Shown: positions 8,033 to 17,288 of the stretch, in pieces
How positions within the stretch are numbered: position 1 is the first letter of the stretch
Layout of the letters: every line of letters starts with the position of its first letter
Source of the DNA: Flavobacterium paronense
Lineage (GTDB): Bacteria; Bacteroidota; Bacteroidia; Flavobacteriales; Flavobacteriaceae
Reading direction: 5' to 3'
Assembly: GCF_030409795.1 (NCBI RefSeq)
Contig: NZ_JAUFQN010000019.1
Span: 1,302,001-1,366,000, forward strand
DNA length: 64,000 bases
Notes under the pieces: generated by a model
What the model was told of the DNA's origin: nothing
Databases searched by the model: none
Seen by the model: only the letters and a program-made list of their open reading frames with translations
Translations under genes and position numbers: made by a program

Positions 8033-10390
8033 ATGAAAAAATTCAGCACAATTCTGGTTTTACTTTTTTTTGGAATGACATTCCAAGCTCAGATTATTAA
8101 TTTTCCGGATGCTAATTTTAAAACAAAGCTACTGCAGTCGGATACCAATAATTATATAGCTAAAAATTTGAATGGGAACTATTTCAAGATTGATGCCAAC
8201 AGTAACGGGCAAATAGAAGTCAGTGAAGCCCAAAACGTATCTTACATTGATGTCTATAGGTATTATAATGATCTCTATATTGCTAACTTGACAGGTTTAA
8301 GCAGTTTTACTAATTTAAAATTTTTCAGATGCAGTAACCATTCCATTACCAATTTAAATTATTCAGGGCTATCTAATTTGCAAGAACTGTATTGTAGCAA
8401 TATCCTGCTAACCACTATCAATCTGGCCAATTATCCTAATTTAAAGAATTTTGACTGTGGCGCTAATCAACTGACGAGTTTGTCTCTAATTAACTTGCCC
8501 AACCTGGAACTTTTATATTGTGGTTCAAACCAACTTACCAGTCTTAATCTGTCAAATTTACCCAATTTAAAGATTCTTGATTGTGGTTCCAATCCATTTA
8601 ATACACTGGATTTATCAAATAACAATGCCCTTACATATTTGGGATGTAGTCAACTTGGTTTAACCAACCTGAATGTTTCCAACCTATTGAATTTAGAGCA
8701 TTTGGTTTGCCTAAACAATCAGTTAACACAATTGGATATTTCGGGCTTGACAATGTTACGCGATTTACAATGTCCCAACAATAGGATTGAATATATTGAT
8801 TTAAGTGATTTTGCAACCGGCGGACCTCCCAATCAAGGTAATGGATTTTATGAACTCCGATTTAATAATCTACAGGCCATCAACGTCAAAAATGGTAATT
8901 TTGACAACTTTGGTATGATTGCTGAAGGAAATCCCAACATAACGTATGTGTGTTGCGATGAATCAGAAGTTTCAATGGTTCAGAGTTATTACAGCAGCGC
9001 TGTTTGTAACACAAACACTTATTGTAATTTTACACCAGGAGGCATATACTATACAATTCAGGGAAATCACAAATTTGATGTTGATAATAACGGTTGTGAC
9101 AACAACGATATTACTATTCACAATCTAAAGTTTTCCTTTACTGACGGAACTAATTCGGGAACCATAATCAGTAATTTATCCGGAAATTATGCGATACCTA
9201 TTTCTGCCGGGGACTATACCTTAGCACCGATTTTAGAAAACCCAAATTATTTTACGGTTTCTCCAACAACTACTTCGGTTAGTTTTCCAACAACAGCCAG
9301 TCCGTTTACTCAAAATTTTTGTATTACTCCCAATGGGTCACACCTGGATGTTGAAACATGGATTGTCCCTTTAACTCCTGCCAGACCTGGATTCGATGCA
9401 ACATATAAAATATATTACAGAAATAAAGGAAATATATCTATCTCTGGAAACGTTACATTTTCTTTTAACGATGACTACATGGATTTTATTTCTGCAATCC
9501 CTACTCAAACCTATCAAAATCCTAGTTTATTAACATGGGACTATGTCAATCTGCTACCATTTGAAACCAGGGAAATTGAGGTAAAAATCAACATTAACAC
9601 CCCCATGGAAACGCTTCCTGTTAACAATGGTGATATAATAAAATTTCAGTCAATAGTCTCGCCATTAAGCGGAGATGAGTATTTAACTGATAATGCTAAT
9701 CGTTTAAGTCAGGTTGTTGTTGGTTCAATTGATCCAAACGACAAGACGTGTGTTGAAGGTGATAAAGTCGAACCGGACATGATTGGAGAATATGTTCACT
9801 ATGTAATACGATTTGAAAACACCGGAACTTATGCCGCTGAAAATATTGTGGTTAAGGATTTGATAGACACTGATAAGTTTGACATTTCAACTTTATTTCC
9901 ATTAAATGGAAGCCATAGTTATATAACTAAAATTACTAATACCAATCAGGTTGAGTTTATCTTTGAAAATATAAACCTCCCATTTGATAATGCTAACAAC
10001 GATGGCTATGTAACTTTCAAAATCAAAACCAAACCAACATTGGTAGTAGGTGATTCTTTTAGCAATACGGCAAATATTTATTTTGATTATAATTTCCCGA
10101 TAGTTACTAATACAGCTACAACGACAATTACAGCTTTAGGGAATCAAGACTTTGAGTTCACCAACCTATTTAGTTTATCACCAGTTCCTGCGAAGAACAG
10201 CTTGACTATTACAACCAAACAAAATGTAACGATTAGTTCAGTAAGTATTTACAATACCCTTGGGCAATTGGTGCAGGTAAATACAAATCCAAATGAAACT
10301 ATTGATGTTTCCGAATTGAAAGCCGGGAATTATTTTATCAAGATTGTAAGTGATAAAGGAACGGCAAGTTCTAAGTTTGTTAAAGAATAA
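8033..10390 (+). CDS. Secreted leucine-rich-repeat protein with T9SS sorting domain, copy 2
   Basis: I start at the ATG at 8033, giving 785 residues and a signal peptide MKKFSTILVLLFFGMTFQAQ. The TTG-started extension to 8012 would overlap copy 1 and spoil the signal peptide. The layout equals copy 1: EF-hand-like DANSNGQIEVSE, LRR units with the LxCxxNQLTSL pattern (about 80-290), a Cys-rich turn, two beta-rich repeat domains, and a sorting tail ending ASSKFVKE. The last 350 bp are almost identical in DNA to copy 3 although the rest has diverged. Likely co-transcribed with both neighbours; no terminator lies in the 30-bp gap after it. Confidence 0.85.
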   Translation: MKKFSTILVLLFFGMTFQAQIINFPDANFKTKLLQSDTNNYIAKNLNGNYFKIDANSNGQIEVSEAQNVSYIDVYRYYNDLYIANLTGLSSFTNLKFFRCSNHSITNLNYSGLSNLQELYCSNILLTTINLANYPNLKNFDCGANQLTSLSLINLPNLELLYCGSNQLTSLNLSNLPNLKILDCGSNPFNTLDLSNNNALTYLGCSQLGLTNLNVSNLLNLEHLVCLNNQLTQLDISGLTMLRDLQCPNNRIEYIDLSDFATGGPPNQGNGFYELRFNNLQAINVKNGNFDNFGMIAEGNPNITYVCCDESEVSMVQSYYSSAVCNTNTYCNFTPGGIYYTIQGNHKFDVDNNGCDNNDITIHNLKFSFTDGTNSGTIISNLSGNYAIPISAGDYTLAPILENPNYFTVSPTTTSVSFPTTASPFTQNFCITPNGSHLDVETWIVPLTPARPGFDATYKIYYRNKGNISISGNVTFSFNDDYMDFISAIPTQTYQNPSLLTWDYVNLLPFETREIEVKININTPMETLPVNNGDIIKFQSIVSPLSGDEYLTDNANRLSQVVVGSIDPNDKTCVEGDKVEPDMIGEYVHYVIRFENTGTYAAENIVVKDLIDTDKFDISTLFPLNGSHSYITKITNTNQVEFIFENINLPFDNANNDGYVTFKIKTKPTLVVGDSFSNTANIYFDYNFPIVTNTATTTITALGNQDFEFTNLFSLSPVPAKNSLTITTKQNVTISSVSIYNTLGQLVQVNTNPNETIDVSELKAGNYFIKIVSDKGTASSKFVKE

Positions 10391-10420
10391 ATAATATATT
10401 TGATTTTATACAAACTGTTT

Positions 10421-12946
10421 ATGAAGAAACTTTACTTTTTCTTGACCTTAGTTTTTACTGTAGTTACGGGCAATGCCCAAATAGTGACTATTCCGGATGC
10501 CAATTTTAAGGCGAAGTTATTGTCAGCTACTGTTGGTAACGGAATTGCTGCAGATTCGGCTGGAAATTTTATAGCAATTGATACCAACAGTGATGGTGAG
10601 ATTCAAGTAAGTGAAGCTTTAACTGTTTACCGTTTAGATGTTTCCTATTCTTATGTAAGCAATTTAACTGGTATTGAAGCTTTTTTGAATTTACAATTCC
10701 TGCAATGCCATAACAATCAACTTACTTCATTAAACTTAAGTCCTTTAGTAAACCTTACTTTTTTACTTTGTCATGACAATCAGCTCACTTCATTGGATGT
10801 TAGTAATTTATTAAATCTGCAAACTTTGGATTGCGGATATAATTTATCCCTGAATTCAATAAATTTGGGAAATGTATCAACTATACAAAAATTAACCTGC
10901 AACCAATGTCATTTGGCAAGTATAGATTTAAGCCATATAACAAGTCTTCAAGAGTTGATTTGCAGCTACAACCTATTTACTACATTAGACCTAAGCGGTC
11001 ATGCCAATCTTCAAAAATTGTATTGTTACAATAATAACCTTACTTCTATAAATCTGGCGGGAGCAACTAACCTTCAACAGTTGGCTTGTAATAACAATCA
11101 TCTCCAATCATTAAACGTAAGTGGCTTTGTTAATCTTTTATCATTGGCATGTTCTAGCAACCAAATTCCGTCGTTAGATGTTAGCGGCTTAGTTAACCTT
11201 GAATTTTTAGATTGCTCTGATAATCAAATTCATTCATTAGAATTGAATGGTATGGTTAATCTTCAAAGGCTTTATTTTTCAAATAATCAATTTGCGTCAA
11301 TAGATTTAAATGGTTTAAGAAATATTCAATTTTTGATTTGTTCTTCAAATCATTTAACCACATTAGATACAAGCGACTTAGTCAATCTGCAATATTTATG
11401 GTGCGGTCTTAATAGTCTAACTTCACTAATAATTAAAAATGGAAGTATTGAAGGCACTTTAAATTTTTCAGGCAATCCTAATCTGGCATACATTTGTGTT
11501 GATGATGGTCAGATTGATTCCGTTCAAAACCAAATTGTATCATATGGTTATGCAAATTGTGTGTTAAACTCTTATTGCAGTTTTACACCGGGTGGCGATT
11601 ATTATACTATTCAAGGAAAGAACCGTTTTGATGTTAATAATAATGGTTGTGATGCTTCTGATGTTTTTTTTCCTAATTTGAAGATTAACATCACTGATGG
11701 TGTAAACAGCGGTAGTTATATTTCTAATTTAACCGGAGATTATTCTATACCGGTAACAGCTGGCTCACATACTATGACGCCACAAGTTATAGAGAATCCT
11801 ACTTATTACACTATTTCTCCTGCATCGGCAACAGTTAGCTTTCCGGATTTAGCAAGCCCGTTTCAACAGGATTTTTGCCTCACTGCTAATGGATCCCATC
11901 AGGATATTGAATCTTGGATTATACCACTAACAAGAGCCAGACCTGGTTTTGATTCCAGATATAAAATCAAGTATAGAAACATTGGAAACGTTACTGTTTC
12001 AGGATATTTAAACTTTTCTTTTGATGATGATTATATGGATTTTGTATCGGCAACACCAGTAGTAAATAATCAGGCCTACAGCTTATTGACTTGGAATTAT
12101 ACTAATCTAGTACCTTTTGAAACACGTGAAATGGAGGTTACTTTTAATTTAAACACCCCTGCAGAAAGCCTTCCGCTTAACATAGGTAACTTGATAAAAT
12201 TTCAATCAACAGCTTTCCCATTATCAGGAGATGAACATCAAACGGATAATTCAAATTACTTAAGACAAATTGTTGTTGGTTCTTTAGATCCAAATGATAA
12301 GACTTGTGTAGAAGGAAATGAAGTAGCGCCAGAATTTATTGATGAATATGTGCATTATGTTATTCGTTTTGAAAACACCGGAACAGCCAATGCAGAAAAC
12401 ATTGTTGTGAAAGACATGATTGATACAGCCAAATTTGATATCTCAACAGTAGTTCCATTAGATTCGAGCCATTCATTTACAACCCGCATTAAAGATCCAA
12501 ATCAGTTAGAATTTATCTTTGAAAATATTAATCTTCCTTTTGATGATGCAAACAACGATGGCTATGTTGCATTTAAAATAAAAACAAAACCAACATTAGT
12601 AGTGGGAGATTCTTTTAGCAATACAGCAAATATTTATTTTGATTATAATTTCCCGATAGTTACTAATACAGCTACAACGACAATTACAGCTTTAGGGAAT
12701 CAAGACTTTGAGTTCACCAACCTATTTAGTTTATCACCAGTTCCTGCGAAGAACAGCTTGACTATTACAACTAAACAAAATGTAACGATTAGTTCGGTAA
12801 GTATTTACAATACACTTGGGCAATTGGTGCAGGTAAATACAAATCCAAATGAAACTATTGATGTTTCCGAATTGAAAGCCGGGAATTATTTTATCAAGAT
12901 TGTTAGTGATAAAGGAACGGCGGGTTCTAAGTTTATAAAAGAATAA
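10421..12946 (+). CDS. Secreted leucine-rich-repeat protein with T9SS sorting domain, copy 3
   Basis: I start at 10421, where MKKLYFFLTLVFTVVTGNAQ forms a signal peptide; an upstream TTG at 10400 adds residues that do not fit. At 841 residues it is the longest of the three, with more LRR units (about residues 60-340). It has the EF-hand-like loop DTNSDGEIQVSE, then the same two beta-rich repeat domains and type A sorting tail ending GSKFIKE. The gene closes the three-gene array and is followed directly by a strong terminator. The three proteins probably reach the surface or medium through T9SS; ligand and role are not known. Confidence 0.85.
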   Translation: MKKLYFFLTLVFTVVTGNAQIVTIPDANFKAKLLSATVGNGIAADSAGNFIAIDTNSDGEIQVSEALTVYRLDVSYSYVSNLTGIEAFLNLQFLQCHNNQLTSLNLSPLVNLTFLLCHDNQLTSLDVSNLLNLQTLDCGYNLSLNSINLGNVSTIQKLTCNQCHLASIDLSHITSLQELICSYNLFTTLDLSGHANLQKLYCYNNNLTSINLAGATNLQQLACNNNHLQSLNVSGFVNLLSLACSSNQIPSLDVSGLVNLEFLDCSDNQIHSLELNGMVNLQRLYFSNNQFASIDLNGLRNIQFLICSSNHLTTLDTSDLVNLQYLWCGLNSLTSLIIKNGSIEGTLNFSGNPNLAYICVDDGQIDSVQNQIVSYGYANCVLNSYCSFTPGGDYYTIQGKNRFDVNNNGCDASDVFFPNLKINITDGVNSGSYISNLTGDYSIPVTAGSHTMTPQVIENPTYYTISPASATVSFPDLASPFQQDFCLTANGSHQDIESWIIPLTRARPGFDSRYKIKYRNIGNVTVSGYLNFSFDDDYMDFVSATPVVNNQAYSLLTWNYTNLVPFETREMEVTFNLNTPAESLPLNIGNLIKFQSTAFPLSGDEHQTDNSNYLRQIVVGSLDPNDKTCVEGNEVAPEFIDEYVHYVIRFENTGTANAENIVVKDMIDTAKFDISTVVPLDSSHSFTTRIKDPNQLEFIFENINLPFDDANNDGYVAFKIKTKPTLVVGDSFSNTANIYFDYNFPIVTNTATTTITALGNQDFEFTNLFSLSPVPAKNSLTITTKQNVTISSVSIYNTLGQLVQVNTNPNETIDVSELKAGNYFIKIVSDKGTAGSKFIKE

Positions 12947-12977
12947 AAAAGCCCCGATAACTCGGGGTTTTTTATTT
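12947..12977 (+). terminator. Terminator after the LRR operon
   Basis: The hairpin CCCCGA-TAAC-TCGGGG (12952-12967) is flanked by an A-run and a T-run (TTTTTT from 12968). It is a canonical rho-independent terminator immediately after the stop codon of copy 3. Confidence 0.93.
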
Positions 12978-13026
12978 TACCTGATGCATGCCTGAAATTC
13001 TATAAAACTCTGGCATTTTTTTTGTT

Positions 13027-13076
13027 TGTAGCAAAAAAAATGTAGCAAACCGAAATGCTACAAAAAAATCGCTACA
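13027..13076 (+). promoter_or_regulatory. Symmetric four-site operator-like sequence before the HTH gene
   Basis: Two direct TGTAGC boxes (13027-13032, 13041-13046) are mirrored by two GCTACA boxes (13057-13062, 13071-13076). Outer-to-inner spacing is 14 bp on both sides and the whole array is symmetric about 13051.5. It ends 3 bp before the ATG of the helix-turn-helix gene, so a bound repressor would cover the promoter or ribosome site. Self-regulation is inference. Confidence 0.65.
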
Positions 13077-13079
13077 GAT

Positions 13080-13601
13080 ATGAAAATACGAAAACTAATC
13101 AGAGAAGAATTAAACCTAACACAGGATGAGATGGCAATGCTTTTAAACATCAGTCGTAGCCAATGGTCGCTTTATGAACTTGGATTAAGGGAATTGTCAA
13201 CTATGGGATTGATTTGGGATAGTAGGGTAGGTCGTTTTTTTACTGCATTGGAAATGAGCGAACCAAAACAGCTTCCGCAAATAGCATTGTTGGAGTCAGA
13301 GAAAGATAAATTCATTGCAGCTGCATTACGGAAAAATGAAATTGATCAATATACTTGTGCAAAAAAGACAGAAAAAATGAAGAAAGCGTATAAAGCTGCG
13401 CTAAAGCTATTTCACTTAACTGACTTTATGCTCCAGTCTGAAGATCAGAAAGACGCCATCCATCTTGCTGCATTGGAAACCCTTAAAGCGAAGGCAGTCG
13501 TATTATTTCGCAAAAATGGGCCACAGCAATTGATAAAACTGGAAGTAAGACAGCAACTGTTGGAACAGGAAAAGTTGTTGCTGACTGCATTGTTAAAATA
13601 A
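13080..13601 (+). CDS. Helix-turn-helix transcriptional regulator
   Basis: This 173-residue protein opens with an XRE/Cro-type helix-turn-helix: LIREELNLTQDEMAMLLNI followed by SRSQWSLYELGLREL (about residues 5-45). The rest is charged and mostly helical, with EKMKKAYKAALKLF and a long C-terminal helix. It may be a coiled dimerisation or effector region. I do not recognise the family of this C-terminal part. It stands alone between a terminator and a convergent operon. A symmetric four-box sequence touches its start codon, which suggests autoregulation. Targets outside this locus are unknown. Confidence 0.75.
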   Translation: MKIRKLIREELNLTQDEMAMLLNISRSQWSLYELGLRELSTMGLIWDSRVGRFFTALEMSEPKQLPQIALLESEKDKFIAAALRKNEIDQYTCAKKTEKMKKAYKAALKLFHLTDFMLQSEDQKDAIHLAALETLKAKAVVLFRKNGPQQLIKLEVRQQLLEQEKLLLTALLK

Positions 13602-13603
13602 AA

Positions 13604-13630
13604 AACCCCCGAAGTACTCGGGAGTTTTTA
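13604..13630. terminator. Bidirectional terminator between the HTH gene and arylsulfotransferase
   Basis: AACCCCCGA and TCGGGAGTT pair around a 5-base loop with one C-A mismatch, with an A-run on the left and a T-run on the right. It can serve the plus-strand regulator and the minus-strand operon that converge here. Confidence 0.8.
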
Positions 13631-13631
13631 T

Positions 13632-15269
13632 TTATTCAATTATTATTTTTTTTACAAATTGATTGGTATCAGAGCTGACTTTTAAATAGTATAAACCAGC
13701 AGAAAATTGATTTACATTAATTGATAGGGTATTTGAATTTATTGCAGTAGAATAAACAGTTTGACCAATATTATTTATCAAGGTCAAATTTGCAGAAGTG
13801 AATTGAACAGGCAAATTGATGTTCAAAACATTTTTTACGGGATTGGGATAAATAACCAAATTATTCTCATTTACCATGTTAGTATTTGCCAACGTTAAAC
13901 TACAATTGTCTGATACGGTATTCGAATTTTCAATAGTATTTCCGGGAGTTAATGTATGTCCGGTAAACCCACTATAAGTATTTGCATAAAACGAACAACG
14001 GAAAACTAAGTTTTGTGCTGGCGCCGTACCTTGACTTAAAATGCCTGATAGTGCTACCGGATTGATGTATTTCCATACTTGTGTTCCGGCATTTGTAACT
14101 TCGGTAAAGGTTCCTGACGGACCGTTACACATCAAAACATTACCGTTAGACAATTGTTGCGCACCTGAAATATTTTGTGCATAATAACTATTAGGGTTAC
14201 CCGAATTATAAATCCAAGAAGCAGCTGTTGGTAAATAGGGAAGTGTGTTGGTATAATTGTATCCATTAACAGGTGGTTCAATTATTTCTACAGTTGAATA
14301 ATTTCCGCCGGTTCGGCCATTTCCATTATTAAAAACCAAAATGTCATTGGCAAATGGCAGTCCGTTTTGAATCCACTGTGCATTATGTTGTCCAAAGAAT
14401 TTTTTATCAGCAACTGTACCGATGTTATAAGCTAATGGATTTCCCCAACGGTATAAAATGTCACCACCTTTGCCCGAATTTCCATTAGTGTGAGAAGCGG
14501 CTTGGGTTGTTGAAGTGCTGTGATCAATAATCCAGATTTCATTAAAGTTATGGGAACTGACCATAATTTGATCTAAAGTTGGATTATAATCAATGGCATT
14601 CATATGAATCCAATCCGTAACCGATGCACTGGCATTGTAGTTAAGATTTATAAGTTGTGGATTCGAAGCTACTGTTCCGTAATTTGGTTTTGAATTGTCA
14701 TATTCTTGTATCATATGATCCCATAAATGCCATTCCCAAACTATATTGCCACCGGTTGCACCAACAGGTTGAATTTCGAGAATTTGTTCACTCCAAACGG
14801 TTGACGGAACTAATGATGGATTTCTCCCCTGAGCAATGGCTTGCGTATTGGTTTTTGATTCCCAAGCAATAACTAATATATTGCCATTGGGCAAGGCTTT
14901 TACATCATGGTGTTGGCATTTAGTGGCATCCGAAAGGGTATAACTCCAGGTTACATTACCATTCCAATCTATTTTTTCTATAACTCCTCCTTTTCCACCA
15001 GCATTAAAAGTAGTGTTATTAGCATTGCCGGTATGAAGCAAGGTGCCATCAGGAAGAATATATACAGCTTGTCCGGGTTTGTAATTGCTATTCCAGGTTT
15101 TTACTTGTTTACCACATTTATCAATTAAATATGTTGTGTTACTATTTATAGGCGCAAATAAAATATATCCGTCATCTAGCGTGCCAGCGTTATGTTGAAT
15201 TAATCCAATAGTTTGACTTTTGGTTACACTCCAAATTAGGATGAATGCAAATTGAAATAGTTTCTTCAT
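13632..15269 (-). CDS. Arylsulfotransferase (ASST)-like protein with T9SS sorting domain
   Basis: This is a 545-residue secreted protein. MKKLFQFAFILIWSVTKSQ is a signal peptide. The body shows the beta-propeller-like repeats of aryl-sulfate sulfotransferases: LPDGTLLHTGN, CQHHDVKALPNGNILVIAWE, DWIHMNAIDYNP, SSHNFNEIWIIDHS, YRWGNP and FFGQHNAQW. The His residues in these blocks match the conserved His-rich active site of the family, which moves sulfate between phenolic compounds. About 80 C-terminal residues (from NLVIYPNPVKN) form a type A sorting tail. It is the last gene of the minus-strand run that begins with the ECF sigma factor. The true substrate is unknown. Confidence 0.82.
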   Translation of the reverse strand: MKKLFQFAFILIWSVTKSQTIGLIQHNAGTLDDGYILFAPINSNTTYLIDKCGKQVKTWNSNYKPGQAVYILPDGTLLHTGNANNTTFNAGGKGGVIEKIDWNGNVTWSYTLSDATKCQHHDVKALPNGNILVIAWESKTNTQAIAQGRNPSLVPSTVWSEQILEIQPVGATGGNIVWEWHLWDHMIQEYDNSKPNYGTVASNPQLINLNYNASASVTDWIHMNAIDYNPTLDQIMVSSHNFNEIWIIDHSTSTTQAASHTNGNSGKGGDILYRWGNPLAYNIGTVADKKFFGQHNAQWIQNGLPFANDILVFNNGNGRTGGNYSTVEIIEPPVNGYNYTNTLPYLPTAASWIYNSGNPNSYYAQNISGAQQLSNGNVLMCNGPSGTFTEVTNAGTQVWKYINPVALSGILSQGTAPAQNLVFRCSFYANTYSGFTGHTLTPGNTIENSNTVSDNCSLTLANTNMVNENNLVIYPNPVKNVLNINLPVQFTSANLTLINNIGQTVYSTAINSNTLSINVNQFSAGLYYLKVSSDTNQFVKKIIIE

Positions 15270-15290
15270 AGTTTAACACATAGCTCTAAA

Positions 15291-16634
15291 CTATTTATTA
15301 ACGATTATTTTAAAGGTTTTATTGTCTTTTGCATTGGCAATTCTCACAAAATAAATTCCGTTGTAAACCGTTGTTAAATCCATAATACAAAGTGTACTTC
15401 CTTGAAGGATTTCATTAGTTTGTATTACTTTTCCAAGTTCGTCAATCAGTGTTACCTTTAGATTATCTTCAATCATATCCGATTGAATTGCAATGAATTC
15501 TTGCGCCGGATTTGGATATACTTTTACATTTAATTTTGAAAGGTTAAAATCAGCATTTGCTAAAGTGTATTGTGTTGTGCTTTCAGAAATTGTAGCAGTG
15601 CCTCCCGTTTTATTGCCATAAAATGTTGGACCAACTACATAAGGATATGCTGAATTGTGATTGGCATCTACTGTAGTAAAATAGCAATAAATCCCTGAAG
15701 GATATTCTGGAGTTACACAAAATCTACCGTTGTGTACATCTAAATAACTAGCGTCTGATGCATGAGCAATCCATTCGTAATCTTCGCGGTATAATCCTAA
15801 AGGAAAGGTAGTGCTAACAGCTGGACCATCAGTAACATTGGTTCCATCGGCATAAACTGTTCTAGTGGTAATATTTCTTAGTTGGTAACCCGATTTCATT
15901 CTGACAATGCCTCCGGTTCCGTCTGCGTTAGCATAACCATAAGCACCATATATTGGGAATCCATCGTAAGCAAAACCTAGTAACGGAGAATGTTGTGTTG
16001 TGTTGATAACATATAGCCCATCAGAAGGGTAAGTACTGCAAACCGTTGAAATCACTTGTAAATCTAAACTAAAAGCACTCGGATTTTGATGATGGTGGTA
16101 ATTTCCCATTGCCGGATGCGCTTTGGCACAATCAAATCCGACTCTTTCGGCAACTACAGCATCTCTGTTCCAAATTCCGTCTCCAGCTCCACCTAAAGGT
16201 CCACCAGCATTGGCACCAGTTGAGAATTTATAGGAAACACCATCGCGGTAATCAAATAAAGCGACTCCGTTTTTAAACAAACCAATATTTCCACCGCTTG
16301 TTGCGGTAGCTGTTCCAGTATTTTGAGTTGGACTTAGAGGAAATTTGAAAATGGCATTATTACGTGTTGTTGCTAAAGAAGGATTACCATCTAAAAAAGG
16401 GCCAGTGATATAAGCCGGAATACCATTCGTAGTTACATAAACCCAATTGGTTGAGTATTGTACAGTTTGCACATTGGCAGCCACCGCATCAGTTATTGGA
16501 GTGGAGTTTCCAGAAACATAATGACGACCAGTAATTCCTGTGGTGTTGCGCAACCATTGTGTAATGGCTGGATTGGTTTGTGCGGATAAAAATCCGTTAA
16601 ACATCAATAAACTTGCGATTACTATTTTTTTCAT
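15291..16634 (-). CDS. YHYH-domain secreted protein with T9SS sorting domain
   Basis: I start at the ATG at 16634, giving 447 residues and a clean signal peptide MKKIVIASLLMFNGFLSAQ; an ATG 9 bp upstream adds only three residues. The body matches the YHYH family of secreted proteins with the His cluster GNYHHHQNPSAF and conserved GLYREDYEW, NGRFCVTPEYP and YPYVVGP blocks. A sorting tail starts near VKVYPNPAQEF. The biochemical role of YHYH proteins is not established; the His-rich motif suggests a metal site. It lies between a thioredoxin-like gene and the arylsulfotransferase gene. Confidence 0.8.
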   Translation of the reverse strand: MKKIVIASLLMFNGFLSAQTNPAITQWLRNTTGITGRHYVSGNSTPITDAVAANVQTVQYSTNWVYVTTNGIPAYITGPFLDGNPSLATTRNNAIFKFPLSPTQNTGTATATSGGNIGLFKNGVALFDYRDGVSYKFSTGANAGGPLGGAGDGIWNRDAVVAERVGFDCAKAHPAMGNYHHHQNPSAFSLDLQVISTVCSTYPSDGLYVINTTQHSPLLGFAYDGFPIYGAYGYANADGTGGIVRMKSGYQLRNITTRTVYADGTNVTDGPAVSTTFPLGLYREDYEWIAHASDASYLDVHNGRFCVTPEYPSGIYCYFTTVDANHNSAYPYVVGPTFYGNKTGGTATISESTTQYTLANADFNLSKLNVKVYPNPAQEFIAIQSDMIEDNLKVTLIDELGKVIQTNEILQGSTLCIMDLTTVYNGIYFVRIANAKDNKTFKIIVNK

Positions 16635-16649
16635 AAATAACATTTTAAA

Positions 16650-17285
16650 TTAGTTGGTTTTCATTTTTTGTGGTTCTCCTCTGTAAAATATTCTGCAACC
16701 AAAGGATTCTGTTTTGGTATTAGTGACTGTTTTGTTTTGTAAAAGTTCGTTAACTGCTTCGGCCAAAAAAGGTTTTGCATTGGCAGCATCTCCTGCGTTA
16801 TCATCAATAGCACCTTCATATTTGATGTCGTATTTACCCGATTTGTTTTTCCAAATGATAAAAGCTTGTGGCGTATGTGTTGCTTTAAATTGTTTGGCAA
16901 CTACTTGTGATTTATCTTGTAAATAGGGGAAATTAAGCTTGTCAGCCTTAGCCTTTTTTTGCATCAATGTAAAAGATTCTTCTTTATAAGCCAGAGTATC
17001 CATAGCGTCAATGGCTAACAGATAAACGCCTTTTGTCTTGTAATATTTGTTTAAGGTATTCAATCGATTAGAATAGAATTTCGCCATTGGACATTTATTA
17101 CAGGTAAAAATAACCATAAATCCTTTGGCATTTTTATAACTTGAAAGAGAGACTTTTTTATTATCAACATTTTTCAAACTAAAATCTGTTATTGTTTTTG
17201 TATTCGAATTATTGTCAATGACGGAAAAGCTCAACGATAGAACAGCAAACAAAATGGCAATAAGTAAATATCCTAGGCGATTCAT
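16650..17285 (-). CDS. Exported thioredoxin-fold / redoxin-family protein
   Basis: A 211-residue protein with an N-terminal hydrophobic signal or anchor (residues 5-22) and a redoxin/AhpC-TSA domain. It shows the segment ITDFSLKNVDNKKVSLSSY, strand GFMVIFTCNKCPMAKFY with a CxxC pair, and the cis-Pro region THTPQAFIIW. It would act in the periplasm, probably as a thiol-disulfide or peroxiredoxin-type protein. It is 3 bp from the multicopper oxidase stop and part of the same run. A CxxC thiol protein here could reduce cysteines or help copper delivery, which is inference. No haem or selenocysteine is indicated. Confidence 0.8.
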   Translation of the reverse strand: MNRLGYLLIAILFAVLSLSFSVIDNNSNTKTITDFSLKNVDNKKVSLSSYKNAKGFMVIFTCNKCPMAKFYSNRLNTLNKYYKTKGVYLLAIDAMDTLAYKEESFTLMQKKAKADKLNFPYLQDKSQVVAKQFKATHTPQAFIIWKNKSGKYDIKYEGAIDDNAGDAANAKPFLAEAVNELLQNKTVTNTKTESFGCRIFYRGEPQKMKTN

Positions 17286-17288
17286 AAC

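Noticed and set aside
13978..14100. Possible frameshift in the arylsulfotransferase gene
   Set aside because: The frame is continuous and the conserved blocks are in register from signal peptide to sorting tail.
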